Position numbers and translations under genes: made by a program
Source of the DNA: VAZQ01 sp036557705
GTDB lineage: Bacteria; Pseudomonadota; Alphaproteobacteria; Rhizobiales; Xanthobacteraceae
DNA length: 64,000 nucleotides
Direction of reading: 5' to 3'
Assembly (NCBI GenBank): GCA_036557705.1
Contig: DATBHB010000159.1
Coordinates: 110,062-174,061, forward strand
Shown: positions 1 through 8,006 of the stretch, one piece after another
Numbering within the stretch: the stretch's first letter is position 1
Layout of the letters: every line of letters starts with the position of its first letter
The notes under the pieces: model-generated
Databases searched by the model: none
Seen by the model: only the letters and a program-made list of their open reading frames with translations
What the model was told of the DNA's origin: nothing

Positions 1-1
1 T

Positions 2-244
2 TCGCACAATTTCAGCGGACCGCTGTCAGTCGTGATCGCGGCGCATTTCGCCGCTGTCGTTCCCAATTTCCGCATCGGGGAGTTGGACGTCGATGAAGTG
101 CCCTGGAAGCAGAAGCTGCTGACCAGGCCATTGCGGATCGAGAACGGCGAAATCGTACTTCCTGCCGGTCCCGGCTGGGGTACCGAAATCGACGAAGCCC
201 TGCTACATGCGCACGCGGCCAAGCAGGAGGCTTCGCAAAATTGA
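2..244 (+). CDS. Mandelate racemase/muconate lactonizing enzyme family protein, C-terminal part
   Basis: This is the last 80 codons of a gene that begins before the window. The frame is open from base 2 and ends in TGA at 242-244. The tail contains HNFSGPLS, ELDVDEVPW and the ending PGWGTEIDEA, which is characteristic of the C-terminal barrel and capping region of sugar-acid dehydratases and racemases of the enolase superfamily. Those enzymes abstract a proton alpha to a carboxylate. The catalytic barrel residues lie outside the window, so the substrate cannot be inferred. A catabolic role fits the amidohydrolase and binding-receptor genes that follow. Confidence 0.8.
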   Translation, partial: SHNFSGPLSVVIAAHFAAVVPNFRIGELDVDEVPWKQKLLTRPLRIENGEIVLPAGPGWGTEIDEALLHAHAAKQEASQN

Positions 245-280
245 ACAACGTCGCTGAGGCGACGGGCCGCGCCACACGAG

Positions 281-421
281 CCCCCTCTCCCCGTTTGCGG
301 GGAGAGGGTCGGGGTGAGGGGCCTTTCCATCCGGCGAGCTATTAGGGGCCCCTCACCCGCCGCCCATAGCGCGTATACGCGCTATGGGCGGCGACCTCTC
401 CCCGCACGCGGGGAGAGGTGT
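281..421. repeat. Palindromic intergenic repeat, CCTCTCCCCGC family
   Basis: This gap is built of nested inverted repeats. CCTCTCCCCG pairs with CGGGGAGAGG twice, at both ends of the element. GGGTGAGGGGCC pairs with GGCCCCTCACCC, and there is a central GCGCGTATACGCGC palindrome. The same family recurs as a hairpin at 51298-51327 and inside the dnaE2 coding sequence at about 54861-55053 and 56325-56530. Confidence 0.85.
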
Positions 422-492
422 CGCCTGCTGCACCCGCTGGGAAAAAATCAGGTACGATTAGCTTCGAACAGAATGCAGAGCTTCGAGGGCGC

Positions 493-1422
493 ATGATCAT
501 CGATTGGCATACGCATGTGCATTCGCCGCGCGAGCAGGCGGCGCCGTTCTGGCGCGGCCAATGTCCGGCCACGATCGAAAACGTGCTCCGGCTCCATGAC
601 GAGGTCGGGCTCGATGTGAGCGTGATTTCCAATTCTGGCCATTACCTCAAGGCCTACAGCCGCGAGGAAGCTCTTCCCGTCATCCGCGAGACGAACAAGT
701 ACATGGCCTCACTGCGCGACCGCCATAAGGACAGGATCGTGGCCCTGGCGGTGGCGATCCCCGGCGGCGGCGAGGCTCACCTGCGCGAATTAGAGCGCGC
801 CGTGAGAGAGGACGATCTGCGCGGCGTCTTGATCAGTTCGAGCCATCGGCGAGCCTACCCGGACGACGATGACGCGCGGCCGTTCTTCGCGCTGGCAACC
901 GAATTGGAAATCCCGGTTTTCATGCATCCGCCGTCGGTCGGCTTCGGCGAGGAGCGCATGAAGGAATTTCGGCTTGCTTCGAGCGTGGGCCGGCCTTTCG
1001 ATTCATGCTTGGCGCTTGCGCGCCTCATTGTCAGGGGCGTGTTCGAGGAATTCCCGTCACTCAAATTCGTGGCAAGCCATCTCGGCGGCGGCATCTGCGA
1101 GATCATCGGCCGGATGGATTACGCCTACGAATTGCGAGACAATCCCCTGATCCTCGGCCCCTATGGGCCGCCGCTCCATATTACGCGCAAGCCGAGCGAG
1201 TACCTGCGGATGATCTATTTCGATACCGTGAGCTACCACGCGCCGGCGGTCGAATGCGCGATCAAGACCGTGGGGGCGGACCGTTTGATCTTCGGCACCG
1301 ATTCGCCGATGCTGATTGCGCTCAAGCGCCGGGGCCTCGATCTCATCGGCCAGATAGGGCTAAGCGCAGCCGAGAAAGCAATGGTGCTTGGCGGAACGGC
1401 GAGGAGATTGCTGAAATTCTAG
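493..1422 (+). CDS. Amidohydrolase family 2 (ACMSD-like) metal-dependent hydrolase or decarboxylase
   Basis: A 309-residue TIM-barrel protein of the amidohydrolase-2 family, which includes aminocarboxymuconate-semialdehyde decarboxylase and 2-pyrone-4,6-dicarboxylate hydrolase. It opens with MIIDWHTHVH, giving the HxH metal motif. It also has a central FMHPPS histidine, an ASHLGGG histidine and a late FGTDSP aspartate, so the metal set looks complete. The ATG at 493 is chosen because a GAGGGC ribosome site precedes it and because upstream codons run into the repeat. It is co-directional with a binding receptor 38 bases downstream, which suggests uptake and breakdown of one compound. The exact substrate is unknown. 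Confidence 0.87.
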   Translation: MIIDWHTHVHSPREQAAPFWRGQCPATIENVLRLHDEVGLDVSVISNSGHYLKAYSREEALPVIRETNKYMASLRDRHKDRIVALAVAIPGGGEAHLRELERAVREDDLRGVLISSSHRRAYPDDDDARPFFALATELEIPVFMHPPSVGFGEERMKEFRLASSVGRPFDSCLALARLIVRGVFEEFPSLKFVASHLGGGICEIIGRMDYAYELRDNPLILGPYGPPLHITRKPSEYLRMIYFDTVSYHAPAVECAIKTVGADRLIFGTDSPMLIALKRRGLDLIGQIGLSAAEKAMVLGGTARRLLKF

Positions 1423-1423
1423 G

Positions 1424-1447
1424 TGCGGGTTTCAAACCCGCCCCTAC
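1424..1447. repeat. Short inverted repeat GCGGGTTTcaAACCCGC
   Basis: A compact hairpin between the amidohydrolase stop and the receptor start. Its arms are GCGGGTTT and AAACCCGC, and CCCCTAC follows. Related copies lie at about 16060-16080 and 36833-36858. It may act as an attenuator or terminator between the two genes. Confidence 0.6.
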
Positions 1448-1460
1448 GGAGAACACCATC

Positions 1461-2507
1461 ATGCCTGGAAGCAAGGACCATTCGATGAGCATCATTCTCC
1501 GGCGCATGGTCTGCGCCTGCGTGGCGTTGCTCGCCGCGCAGGCCTCAGCGCTTGCCGATCCGGTCGCGGACTTCTATCGAGGCAAAACGATCAGCCTTTA
1601 TGTCGGATTCCCGCCGGGCGGCGGGTACGATCTCTATGCGCGCATGTTCGCGCCGTATTTCACGCGCCACATCCCCGGCAATCCCGTAATCGTGCTCAAA
1701 ACCATGCTGGGCGGCAGCGGCATCAAAGCTGCCGGCTATATGACGAGCATCACCCCTCAGGACGGCACCTCGCTCGGGATGTTTCTCGATGCACTGACGC
1801 TCGGCAAAGTGCTCGGCGGTCCCGGCGAGTTCGATCCGGTGAAGCTCACCTGGATCGGCCGCATCGTCTCGACCGCAACCGTATCGGTGGTCTGGCATAC
1901 GTCGCCGGTGCAGACGATCGAGGAGGCCAAGCATCACGAACTGCTGATGGCCGGCACGGTGCCGTCGAACACGTCGAGCTTCATTCCCGCCGCGCTGAAC
2001 GATCTCATCGGCACCAAGATCAAGGTGATCCTCGGCTTCCGCGGCTCGCCGGACCAGGCGCTCTCCATGATGCGCGGCGAGACGCAGTCGATCGGCGGGA
2101 TGAGCTGGGAGGCGATCCAGGCCAACCATCGCGAATGGCTCGATCAGCATCTCGTCAGGGTCCTCTATGCGCAGGGCGCGCACCGGATCAAGGAGTTGCC
2201 GAACGATCCGGCGCTCCTGGATTTCGCCACCGACGAGCGATCGCGGCATATTCTCTCGCTGCTGGGCAGCGGACCGGAGATCGGCCGCTCCCTGGTGGCG
2301 GAGCCCGGCATCCCGCCCGAGCGTGCGACGGCATTGCGCAAGGCCTTCACTGCGACCGTCGAGGACCCCGATTTCATCGCCGATATGACGAAACGCAATC
2401 TCAATATCGAACCGTTGAGCGGCGAAGAAGTGCAGCAGCTGGTCGGCACCGCGGTGGCGACTCCGAAGGAGCTTGTGGCCCAGGCCAAGCGTTATATCGG
2501 CCAGTAA
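1461..2507 (+). CDS. Bug-type (tripartite tricarboxylate transporter) periplasmic binding receptor
   Basis: This 348-residue protein has a cleavable signal (a hydrophobic run VCACVALLAAQASALA before DPVADFYRGK). The mature protein has the family hallmarks: YRGKTISLYVG, a glycine-rich ligand loop PPGGGYD, and an HIPGNP segment followed by MLGGSGIKAAGYM. Bug receptors bind carboxylates or other small organic ligands. ATG 1461 starts the reading; ATG 1485 would also leave a normal signal and a 340-residue product. No tctA or tctB membrane genes are present in the window. It is probably co-transcribed with the amidohydrolase upstream. Confidence 0.88.
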   Translation: MPGSKDHSMSIILRRMVCACVALLAAQASALADPVADFYRGKTISLYVGFPPGGGYDLYARMFAPYFTRHIPGNPVIVLKTMLGGSGIKAAGYMTSITPQDGTSLGMFLDALTLGKVLGGPGEFDPVKLTWIGRIVSTATVSVVWHTSPVQTIEEAKHHELLMAGTVPSNTSSFIPAALNDLIGTKIKVILGFRGSPDQALSMMRGETQSIGGMSWEAIQANHREWLDQHLVRVLYAQGAHRIKELPNDPALLDFATDERSRHILSLLGSGPEIGRSLVAEPGIPPERATALRKAFTATVEDPDFIADMTKRNLNIEPLSGEEVQQLVGTAVATPKELVAQAKRYIGQ

Positions 2508-2517
2508 CAGTAGGGCA

Positions 2518-2677
2518 GTAGGGTGGGCAAAATCGCCGCTAACCCCTCAGGCTCGCACGGGACGGGGGCGATTTTGCCCACGCGGTCGGGTTGCAAGACA
2601 GGCCCGCGTGGGCAAAGGCGCTTGAGCCGCCGTGTGCGACCTGAACCGCCTGCGTTAAGCGCCTTTGCCCACCCTAC
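2518..2677. repeat. Compound palindrome, GTAGGGTGGGCAAA family, copy 1
   Basis: GTAGGGTGGGC and its complement GCCCACCCTAC bound two side-by-side hairpins. The first pairs 2525-2537 with 2567-2579 (core ATCGCC with GGCGAT). The second pairs 2610-2623 with 2657-2670 (core GGCGCTT with AAGCGCC). The inner arms CCCACGCGG and CCGCGTGGG can also pair with each other. It fills the gap between the convergent receptor gene and DUF1993 gene, where it could terminate both transcripts. Confidence 0.9.
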
Positions 2678-2687
2678 AGGTTCAGGA

Positions 2688-3203
2688 TTACAAACTCACC
2701 GGCGTGCTCATGAAGTCGCGTTTGGCGAGCTCGATCCCGCAGTGACGCAGAATGTCATAGGCCGTAGTGCAGTGAAAGAAGAAATTCGGCAGGATGAAAT
2801 TGAGTAGAAGCCCGTGGCCCGTGAACTTACGCTCGCCCGAACCGAGCTTGATAACGACGTCCTTGTCCTCGGTGCCGTCGATCTGCGCCGGCTTGAATCC
2901 CCGTAGATAATCATTGGTCTTTGCGAGCCGTGCCTTCAGCTCGTCGAAGCTCGTCTCGGTATTGGGCAGATTCAACATTTCGCTGCCGGCGAGAGCGCTT
3001 GCGGCACGCACCGCATGCGCGCTCGCCTGCTGCACCTGGCGGCAATAGGGATACATGTCGGGATAAAGCCGCATGTTGAACAGGAAATTAGGGTCAAGTT
3101 GTTTAGCCTTGATGTGCGCAAGCGCCTTATCGATGCAGTCCGACTGGGCAGTCAGGAATTGGATGAAAACCGGGACCGATATCTTGAACATGGAGATTTG
3201 CAT
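2688..3203 (-). CDS. DUF1993 domain protein
   Basis: A 171-residue cytoplasmic protein of the DUF1993 family (DinB-like four-helix fold). It begins MQISMFKISVPVF, and the LYPDMYPYCRQVQ, TETSFDEL and LPNFFFHCTTAYDILRH segments are typical. No function is established for the family. Family members are often found singly, as here. The ATG at 3203 was chosen because it gives the standard N-terminus; the frame stays open upstream, but that extension is arginine-rich shadow sequence overlapping the divergent neighbour. Its own start lies 65 bases from the divergent dehydrogenase gene, so the two may share a promoter region. Confidence 0.85.
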   Translation of the reverse strand: MQISMFKISVPVFIQFLTAQSDCIDKALAHIKAKQLDPNFLFNMRLYPDMYPYCRQVQQASAHAVRAASALAGSEMLNLPNTETSFDELKARLAKTNDYLRGFKPAQIDGTEDKDVVIKLGSGERKFTGHGLLLNFILPNFFFHCTTAYDILRHCGIELAKRDFMSTPVSL

Positions 3204-3268
3204 GGAACGCTTCCTTGCGCTTGAGATGCTTTGAGAGGTCGAAACTTTAGCATGGAGAAACCAGCCCC

Positions 3269-4327
3269 ATGAAGGCAATCGTGATCCGCGAATTCGGCCC
3301 GCCCGATGTGCTGCGCTACGAGGATGTGCCGGACCCGCAACCGCGGTTGGGCGAGATCCGCATCCGCATTCATGCCGCAACCGTCAACCGCGTCCTCGAC
3401 GTCAGCCTCCGCGCCGGCAAAGAAGGCTTTCGCGGACCTGTCCTCCCGCTCATTCCAGGCGTCGACTGTGCCGGCATCGTCGATGCGGTTGGCGCGGGGG
3501 TGCGGCGCTGGGCGGCTGGACAGCGCGTAGCCGCGGCTGGCGCCATGCCGCTCGATCCATGCCCCGAGGACTGCTCGGACTACCGGGGGCCGTCCGGCAT
3601 GATGGGAATCAAGCGGCCGGGCGGCTTTGCCGAACTGGTCTGCGTTCCTGCTTGCGCGACCGTCGAGGTGCCCCCGGTGCTCGATTTCCACAACGCCGCC
3701 GTGATCATGCGCCATGCCCCGACTGCGTGGAATCTGCTGATCAATGCGGCGGGCCTCGCTGAGCATGAGACGGTTCTGATCATGGGCGCGGGCGGCAATC
3801 TCGGCACGACGGGCATCCAGATCGCGAAGAACGTCGTCGGCGCGACGGTGATTGCCGCTGCGGGGACCGACGAGCGCGTCCGACTCGGCCTCGATCTCGG
3901 CGCCGACTACGGCATCAACTACAACAAATCCGATTTGCGCGGCGAGGTGATGAAGATCACCGGCGGGAAAGGCCTGGACGTCCTTTACGACAACATCGCC
4001 AATTCCAGGGTGCTTCCGCAGGCGTTCCTCGCGTTGGGCATGAACGGCCGCCTGGTGACGGCCGGCGCCCATGGCGGCCCCGATGTGCTCATCAATTTCG
4101 CGCACCTCTATCACAAGAAGATCACGATCATGGGCCGCACCGGACACCGCGACTCCGATATCCTGAAATGCTTCGCGGCGGCGGCCGAGGGAAAGATCGA
4201 GGCGCAGATCGAGAAAGTCCTGCCGCTCTCGCGCGCCGCCGAGGCCCACCGGCTCATCGAATCCGGCGCAGTCGCCGGCAAGATCGTCCTCGACCCGACG
4301 CTGGATCAGCCGCGTAGGGCGGATTAG
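3269..4327 (+). CDS. Medium-chain (MDR) alcohol dehydrogenase/quinone oxidoreductase
   Basis: A 352-residue MDR protein. The N-terminal GroES-like domain (residues about 1-130) opens with MKAIVIREFGPPDVLRYEDVP. It is followed by a Rossmann domain with the nucleotide loop GAGGNLGTTGIQIAK and the GLDVLYDNI segment. The canonical zinc-binding GHE motif is not evident, so it is closer to quinone reductases or zinc-independent MDR enzymes. The second half covers NAD(P)H binding to the C-terminus without truncation. It reads divergently from the DUF1993 gene. The likely role is reduction or oxidation of a catabolic intermediate; the substrate is unknown. Confidence 0.87.
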   Translation: MKAIVIREFGPPDVLRYEDVPDPQPRLGEIRIRIHAATVNRVLDVSLRAGKEGFRGPVLPLIPGVDCAGIVDAVGAGVRRWAAGQRVAAAGAMPLDPCPEDCSDYRGPSGMMGIKRPGGFAELVCVPACATVEVPPVLDFHNAAVIMRHAPTAWNLLINAAGLAEHETVLIMGAGGNLGTTGIQIAKNVVGATVIAAAGTDERVRLGLDLGADYGINYNKSDLRGEVMKITGGKGLDVLYDNIANSRVLPQAFLALGMNGRLVTAGAHGGPDVLINFAHLYHKKITIMGRTGHRDSDILKCFAAAAEGKIEAQIEKVLPLSRAAEAHRLIESGAVAGKIVLDPTLDQPRRAD

Positions 4328-4465
4328 CGCGGCCGAGGTCATGCGGGTTTGTGATACGGCCCCGATCCGCGCGTAATCCGCCGTCAACCGCCACGGCGGG
4401 TTACGGCGCGCCCGTAAGAGCGAGGTGTGGAGACGCGTTGCGACCGGCGCGCCTAACCCGCCCTA
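4313..4465. repeat. Palindromic repeat, TAGGGCGG(G/A)TTA family
   Basis: Starts inside the last codons of the dehydrogenase (GTAGGGCGGATTAG, which supplies its TAG stop) and ends with CTAACCCGCCCTAC. Internal arms GGCGGGTTACGGCGCG and its partners form further stems. A second copy occupies about 7858-7990. It lies between convergent genes and could terminate both. Confidence 0.75.
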
Positions 4466-4475
4466 CGACTGCGCC

Positions 4476-5405
4476 TCACCCCCGGATCGCCTCGTATTGC
4501 GGGATTTCGTTCGTCTGATATCCCTTGATGACCCGCTCGGAGCCGAAGCCCCAGTAGTTGCGAAGCGTCTCCGGCCCGTGCATCTTGGGATAGAGGGGAA
4601 ATTCCTGATGCCAGGGCCGCGGATCGAAATAACCGAGATCCTCGTCCTTCATCTGATCCATCTCGGTGAAGATCTCCACGCGCACAAGATCGGAGTTGCG
4701 GTGATAGGTCGCGACGTTGTGACCAATGACATGGCGGCCCGGCCCCCACACCAGGTGAATTTTGTTGTACGCCAGATAATCGATCGCCTTGTGGATCTCC
4801 GCCCAGTCGATCACCTCGAACGCGATGTGATGCAGCTGCGGCTCATCGTCGATGATGAAATTGAGCGTGTGATGGTCGGTGTTGCAGCGCATGAAGACGA
4901 AAAAATCGCCGCGCCAGTCGGAGACCCGGAACCCGAGCACGTCGCAGTAGAACTTGACGATCTTCTGTACATCGAGGACCCGATAGGCGACGTGGCCGAG
5001 CTTGAGGATGTTGAAGACCGCGGGAGCGCCGTCGGGCTTGGCGAACTTGTACTCGGCGAAGAGATCAAGCGGCGTTCCCTTCGGGTCTTCAAACGTCACG
5101 GCATCGGCGATGCCGGGCGAGATGCCCTTGCGACGCTCGGTCTTGAACCCCATCCTCTGGAGTTCTTTCGCGACATCGCCGAGATCGCTGCCGGGCGCGA
5201 CCTGGAACGAGAGCCGCTTGAGCCCGCTGGGCTCGCCGCGAACCAGCTCGATCGCCTCGAGCCCCTGTTTGCTGCTCAGGAATACGCGGTCCCGGCTTTT
5301 CTCGACAATGCCTAACCCCAGTATCCGGCTGTAGTAGTCGGTCTGGGCCTCGATATCCGGCGTCGACAGCGTCGCATGCCCGAGCCGTTTCACCTTGACA
5401 ACCAT
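4476..5405 (-). CDS. Type I extradiol dioxygenase (VOC superfamily, catechol 2,3-dioxygenase-like)
   Basis: A 309-residue protein with two VOC modules, as in ring-cleaving type I extradiol dioxygenases. The N-terminal module starts KRLGHATLSTPDI. The C-terminal module carries the metal set: histidine in KLGHVAYRVLD, histidine in HHIAFEVID, and glutamate in VRVEIFTEM. The HHTLNF segment near the active site is also present. Such enzymes open catechol-type rings next to the diol. An AGGAGG ribosome site sits 8 bases before the ATG. It is the second gene of a two-gene operon, 15 bases after the fumarylacetoacetate-hydrolase-type gene, an arrangement typical of meta-cleavage pathways. Confidence 0.88.
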   Translation of the reverse strand: MVVKVKRLGHATLSTPDIEAQTDYYSRILGLGIVEKSRDRVFLSSKQGLEAIELVRGEPSGLKRLSFQVAPGSDLGDVAKELQRMGFKTERRKGISPGIADAVTFEDPKGTPLDLFAEYKFAKPDGAPAVFNILKLGHVAYRVLDVQKIVKFYCDVLGFRVSDWRGDFFVFMRCNTDHHTLNFIIDDEPQLHHIAFEVIDWAEIHKAIDYLAYNKIHLVWGPGRHVIGHNVATYHRNSDLVRVEIFTEMDQMKDEDLGYFDPRPWHQEFPLYPKMHGPETLRNYWGFGSERVIKGYQTNEIPQYEAIRG

Positions 5406-5420
5406 GACGAACCTCCTGCC

Positions 5421-6293
5421 TTACGCCTGGTGCGCCCTCACCTTGACCTCGAATTCGCCGATCCGATCGCACTTGCCGCGCAGCACGTCGCCCGGCTTGA
5501 CGGGGCTGACCCCCTGCGGCGTCCCGGTGTAGTACACGTCGCCCGGATAGAGCGTGTAGAAGGATGACGCGAACTCGATCAAGCGGCCGATATCGTAGAT
5601 CAGGTCCCTGGTTTCCGCCGTCTGCTTGAGCTCGTTGTTGAGCGTCAGCGTGATTTTGAGGTCGTTGGGATTGGAAATTTCGTCTGCCGTCACCATCCAG
5701 GGCCCGAGCACCGAATAGCCGTCAATCGACTTGCGGAAGCTGCGGTCCTCGCCGCCGCGGCAGGTCATATCGAGGCCGAGCGTATAGCCCGCGATATAAT
5801 CTAAAGCCTTGTTTTTGGGGATATCGGAGCCCTGCTTGCCGATGATGACGACAAGCTCGATCTCGTGCTCGTTGCTGCGGTCGAGGAAGCGCAGCGGAAT
5901 GCCTTCCGAGGGTCCGACGATCGAGGAATTCGCCTTCAGAAAAATTCCGGCCTTGCCGATATCCGGCGGCTGCCGCGCGGTCGCCTCCCGCGGCAGATCG
6001 GTACGCGAGCGCATTTCTTCGATGTGCTTCTTGTAGTTCGTCGGCGCCGCCATGGCCTTGGAGGGCCGCGCGACCGGCGCAAGCAGTCTCACTTCGGACA
6101 GCGCCTTCGTGGGCGCTTTCGCGGCCATCTCCTCGATGCGCTTGCGCCATGTCGGCAGCGCCGCGATGACTGCGTCGCCCTTCATGTCATAGCGGGCATT
6201 TTTCCTGATCTCGTCCTGCGCAGCGGTGACGTCATGGACCATGTTTCCCATCACGACCCCAAGGCGATCCTCATCGAACCGGCAAAGCTTCAT
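5421..6293 (-). CDS. Fumarylacetoacetate hydrolase (FAH) family protein
   Basis: A 290-residue FAH-fold protein. A short N-terminal domain (MKLCRFDEDRLGVV) precedes the catalytic domain, which has FLKANSSIVGP, the EHEIELVVIIG metal-binding acidic pair, GYTLGLDMTCR and the ending YYTGTPQGVSPVKPGD. The family includes acylpyruvases, oxaloacetate decarboxylases and 2-hydroxyhepta-2,4-dienedioate isomerases/decarboxylases. Its position immediately upstream of an extradiol dioxygenase suggests it acts on the ring-opened product, but the exact reaction cannot be read from sequence. It is the promoter-proximal gene of the pair. Confidence 0.9.
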   Translation of the reverse strand: MKLCRFDEDRLGVVMGNMVHDVTAAQDEIRKNARYDMKGDAVIAALPTWRKRIEEMAAKAPTKALSEVRLLAPVARPSKAMAAPTNYKKHIEEMRSRTDLPREATARQPPDIGKAGIFLKANSSIVGPSEGIPLRFLDRSNEHEIELVVIIGKQGSDIPKNKALDYIAGYTLGLDMTCRGGEDRSFRKSIDGYSVLGPWMVTADEISNPNDLKITLTLNNELKQTAETRDLIYDIGRLIEFASSFYTLYPGDVYYTGTPQGVSPVKPGDVLRGKCDRIGEFEVKVRAHQA

Positions 6294-6372
6294 CTTATCT
6301 CCCCTTGCAACCGGACTACGGATAGCTGGTAAGCCGGCCTTTTCCTATTGGCAAGACCCGACGCCTGGCGAG

Positions 6373-6480
6373 GGCGTTATCGTCGAACCAATCGCCCATG
6401 ATTGGGCTTGGTTCGACGCGATTGCAGGCAAGCTGGATGAGGACTTCGTTCAGGCTGTGAACGAAAAGGCAAAGGTAAGC
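6373..6480 (+). pseudogene. Possible VapB-type antitoxin remnant (C-terminal half)
   Basis: The translation reads GVIVEPIAHDWAWFDAIAGKL and then DEDFVQAVNE. This resembles the C-terminal tail of AbrB-fold VapB antitoxins (an IVLRP-type strand followed by DW...DDDF). The DNA-binding N-terminal half is absent and the frame upstream is unrelated sequence over the fumarylacetoacetate-type gene start. No PIN-domain toxin follows. This is pattern resemblance only. Confidence 0.3.
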
Positions 6481-6516
6481 GGACGAAACATCAGGGGGGC
6501 AGCGACTTTTTTTGTT

Positions 6517-6744
6517 TCACGCCTTGCGCAATCTGCAGACCACCTGCGCATCGCGTTCGGCTTCACGGCGGGTGGAGTAGAATCGGTGACTGCCTCCCGC
6601 AATAATGACTTTGCTGTCGCTTGGCTCCCTGTCGACGACAGCACACTTGCCGACGGGCCCATCGCGTACGATCCAGAATTGCGCAAGTGCCGGGGTTGAA
6701 ACTGCGGCAAATACAACGGCAGCCGCAAAGAACTTCGCGTTCAT
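6517..6744 (-). CDS. Small secreted hypothetical protein
   Basis: A 75-residue protein with a clear signal peptide (MNAKFFAAAVVFAAVSTPALAQ, cleavage likely after ALA). The mature part is about 53 residues, starting QFWIVRDGPVGKC. Two cysteines (in GKCAVVD and VVCRLRKA) could form a disulphide. Small periplasmic proteins with this FWIV-D...C.VVD pattern are common in Bradyrhizobium relatives and have no known function. It stands alone on the minus strand, and the opposite-strand frame over it lacks codon logic. Confidence 0.72.
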   Translation of the reverse strand: MNAKFFAAAVVFAAVSTPALAQFWIVRDGPVGKCAVVDREPSDSKVIIAGGSHRFYSTRREAERDAQVVCRLRKA

Positions 6745-6887
6745 GGTCTACACCCGAATCGTTCTACTCAGCCTAATGATCAGCCAACGTCGGAAATACC
6801 TCACGGTTCCTTAGCTGTCGGCTCTCTTGTCGAATCATTGGAGGAACTTTATCGGGAACTTTCCGCGGTAGCCGCCGTTCCAGGGCC

Positions 6888-7109
6888 ATGCCGATTTATC
6901 GACTCTTGCAGAACACGTCATTCGATCGTGATCTGATCGAAATGCTGACAGCGGTTTTTGAAGAGATGAGCTGCGAACTCGGGCTCGCCGCCGTGGAGGA
7001 TGCGCTGCGCGACACCCTCGCCAGGGTCATAATCCAGTGTGCTCGCCAGGGGATGCGCGATCCCTTGCAGATACGCCAGTGCGCCTATGCCTCGCTGAAA
7101 CCGACTTGA
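6888..7109 (+). CDS. Conserved small hypothetical protein
   Basis: A 73-residue protein beginning MPIYRLLQNTSFDRDLIEML. It is largely helical and acidic in the middle (AVEDALRDTLARVI). The opening resembles small rhizobial proteins of unknown function that start MPIYRLL. There is no signal, membrane segment or catalytic motif. It is flanked on its 3' side by a 166-base palindromic element. The ATG at 6888 is the only reasonable start. Confidence 0.68.
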   Translation: MPIYRLLQNTSFDRDLIEMLTAVFEEMSCELGLAAVEDALRDTLARVIIQCARQGMRDPLQIRQCAYASLKPT

Positions 7110-7131
7110 CCTCGCTCGCGTCGCAGGCACA

Positions 7132-7297
7132 CTAGTGTTTCGGATCCGAAGTTCGCTTGATTGTGCGGCATCCTCGGTTGCGAACTTCGGAATCGAAGGA
7201 CACTGGCAACTTATTGATCTAGTGTGGCTTTGGTTCAGAAGTCCGCATGTTGGACTTGCCGCAAGAATGACGCGGACTTTTGAATCGCCACCACTAG
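7132..7297. mobile_element. 166-base MITE-like double-hairpin element, copy 1
   Basis: The element begins and ends with CTAG and contains two hairpins. One is built on CCGAAGTTCGC paired with GCGAACTTCGG, the other on AGAAGTCCGCAT with the partly degraded ATGACGCGGACTTTTGAA. They are joined by GGACACTGGCAACTTATTG. A nearly identical copy in the opposite orientation lies at 60922-61086. It has no coding capacity, so it would need a transposase in trans, or it may be a REP-like element. Confidence 0.75.
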
Positions 7298-7364
7298 ACG
7301 AGAATTTGGTTCTGGTCGCCGAACGGCCTGATCAGGATCGGTTAATAACAACGGGAGGAAAACC

Positions 7365-7853
7365 ATGACGGCTTCGGCGCGACGTGAGTTCTTCGGCAAA
7401 CTTGCTCTGCTCGGCAGCCTGTTTGCGCTCGGCAGCTCGACCACCGCGAAGGCGCAAGCTCCGCGCAAACGTTTCGTCAAGGCCGAGCGGCCCGAGCAAT
7501 CAGGCTATTCGCTGGCGGTCGTGACCGAAGGCGCCGGCAAGACGATCTGGCTCGCCGGGCATACCGGCGCCGTCGATCCCTCGGGCAAGCCGCTGGCCGG
7601 CAATCTCGATGCCCAGGTGCACGAGGTCTTTGCCGCGCTTGGCCGCACGCTCGATCAGGCGGGCGGCAAACTCTCCGACATGGTCACTATGACGGTCTTC
7701 CTGACCGACCCGCGCAACCACCGCCGCTTCACCGAGTTGCGGCGGCAAATCCTTGGCAAGGATTTTCCCGCAAGCGCGGCAATTTACATCTCGCATCTCG
7801 CCAATCCCGACGCGCTGCTCGAAATCCAGGCAGTGGCGGTGGTCCCTGCCTGA
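7365..7853 (+). CDS. RidA/YjgF-family protein with an N-terminal export signal
   Basis: A 162-residue protein. Residues 1-31 (ARREFFGKLALLGSLFALGSS, ending AKAQA) look like a Tat/Sec signal. The rest is a RidA fold: TIWLAGHTGAVDPSGKPL, AGGKLSDMVTMTVFLTDP and LLEIQAVAVV. The arginine that RidA deaminases use for imine hydrolysis normally sits in a PARS motif. Here the matching place reads FPASAAI, so the arginine is missing, while the glutamate of LLEIQAV is kept. It may therefore bind a ligand or do different chemistry in the periplasm. A GGGAGG site precedes the ATG. Confidence 0.85.
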   Translation: MTASARREFFGKLALLGSLFALGSSTTAKAQAPRKRFVKAERPEQSGYSLAVVTEGAGKTIWLAGHTGAVDPSGKPLAGNLDAQVHEVFAALGRTLDQAGGKLSDMVTMTVFLTDPRNHRRFTELRRQILGKDFPASAAIYISHLANPDALLEIQAVAVVPA

Positions 7854-7857
7854 CACC

Positions 7858-7990
7858 CGTAGGGCGGGTGAGGCGCGCAGCCTTCGCGGCGCGCCGTAAC
7901 CCGCCATCCGCCGGCGGCGGGTTACGCGGCCCGACCTCTGTGCGAAATCGGTATCGTGCCCTCGGAGCGGCCGCTAACCCGCCCCAATCG
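7858..7990. repeat. Palindromic repeat, TAGGGCGGGT family, second copy
   Basis: GTAGGGCGGGTGAGGCGCGC at the left end pairs with CTAACCCGCCCC at the right. Between them lies an inner stem GTAACCCGCC with GGCGGGTTAC. It sits between the convergent RidA-like and HtrA-like genes, so a terminator role for both is plausible. Confidence 0.75.
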
Positions 7991-8006
7991 GCCCGACCTG
8001 CGCTCA

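Noticed and set aside
1005..1460. Long N-terminal extension of the first Bug receptor
   Set aside because: The frame is open upstream but overlaps the amidohydrolase gene in another frame. A normal signal peptide begins at 1461 or 1485.
6226..6699. A 157-codon plus-strand gene upstream of the small secreted protein
   Set aside because: Its start overlaps the fumarylacetoacetate-type gene antisense and its end overlaps the secreted protein gene antisense. Only the middle shows a possible antitoxin tail, reported as a doubtful remnant.
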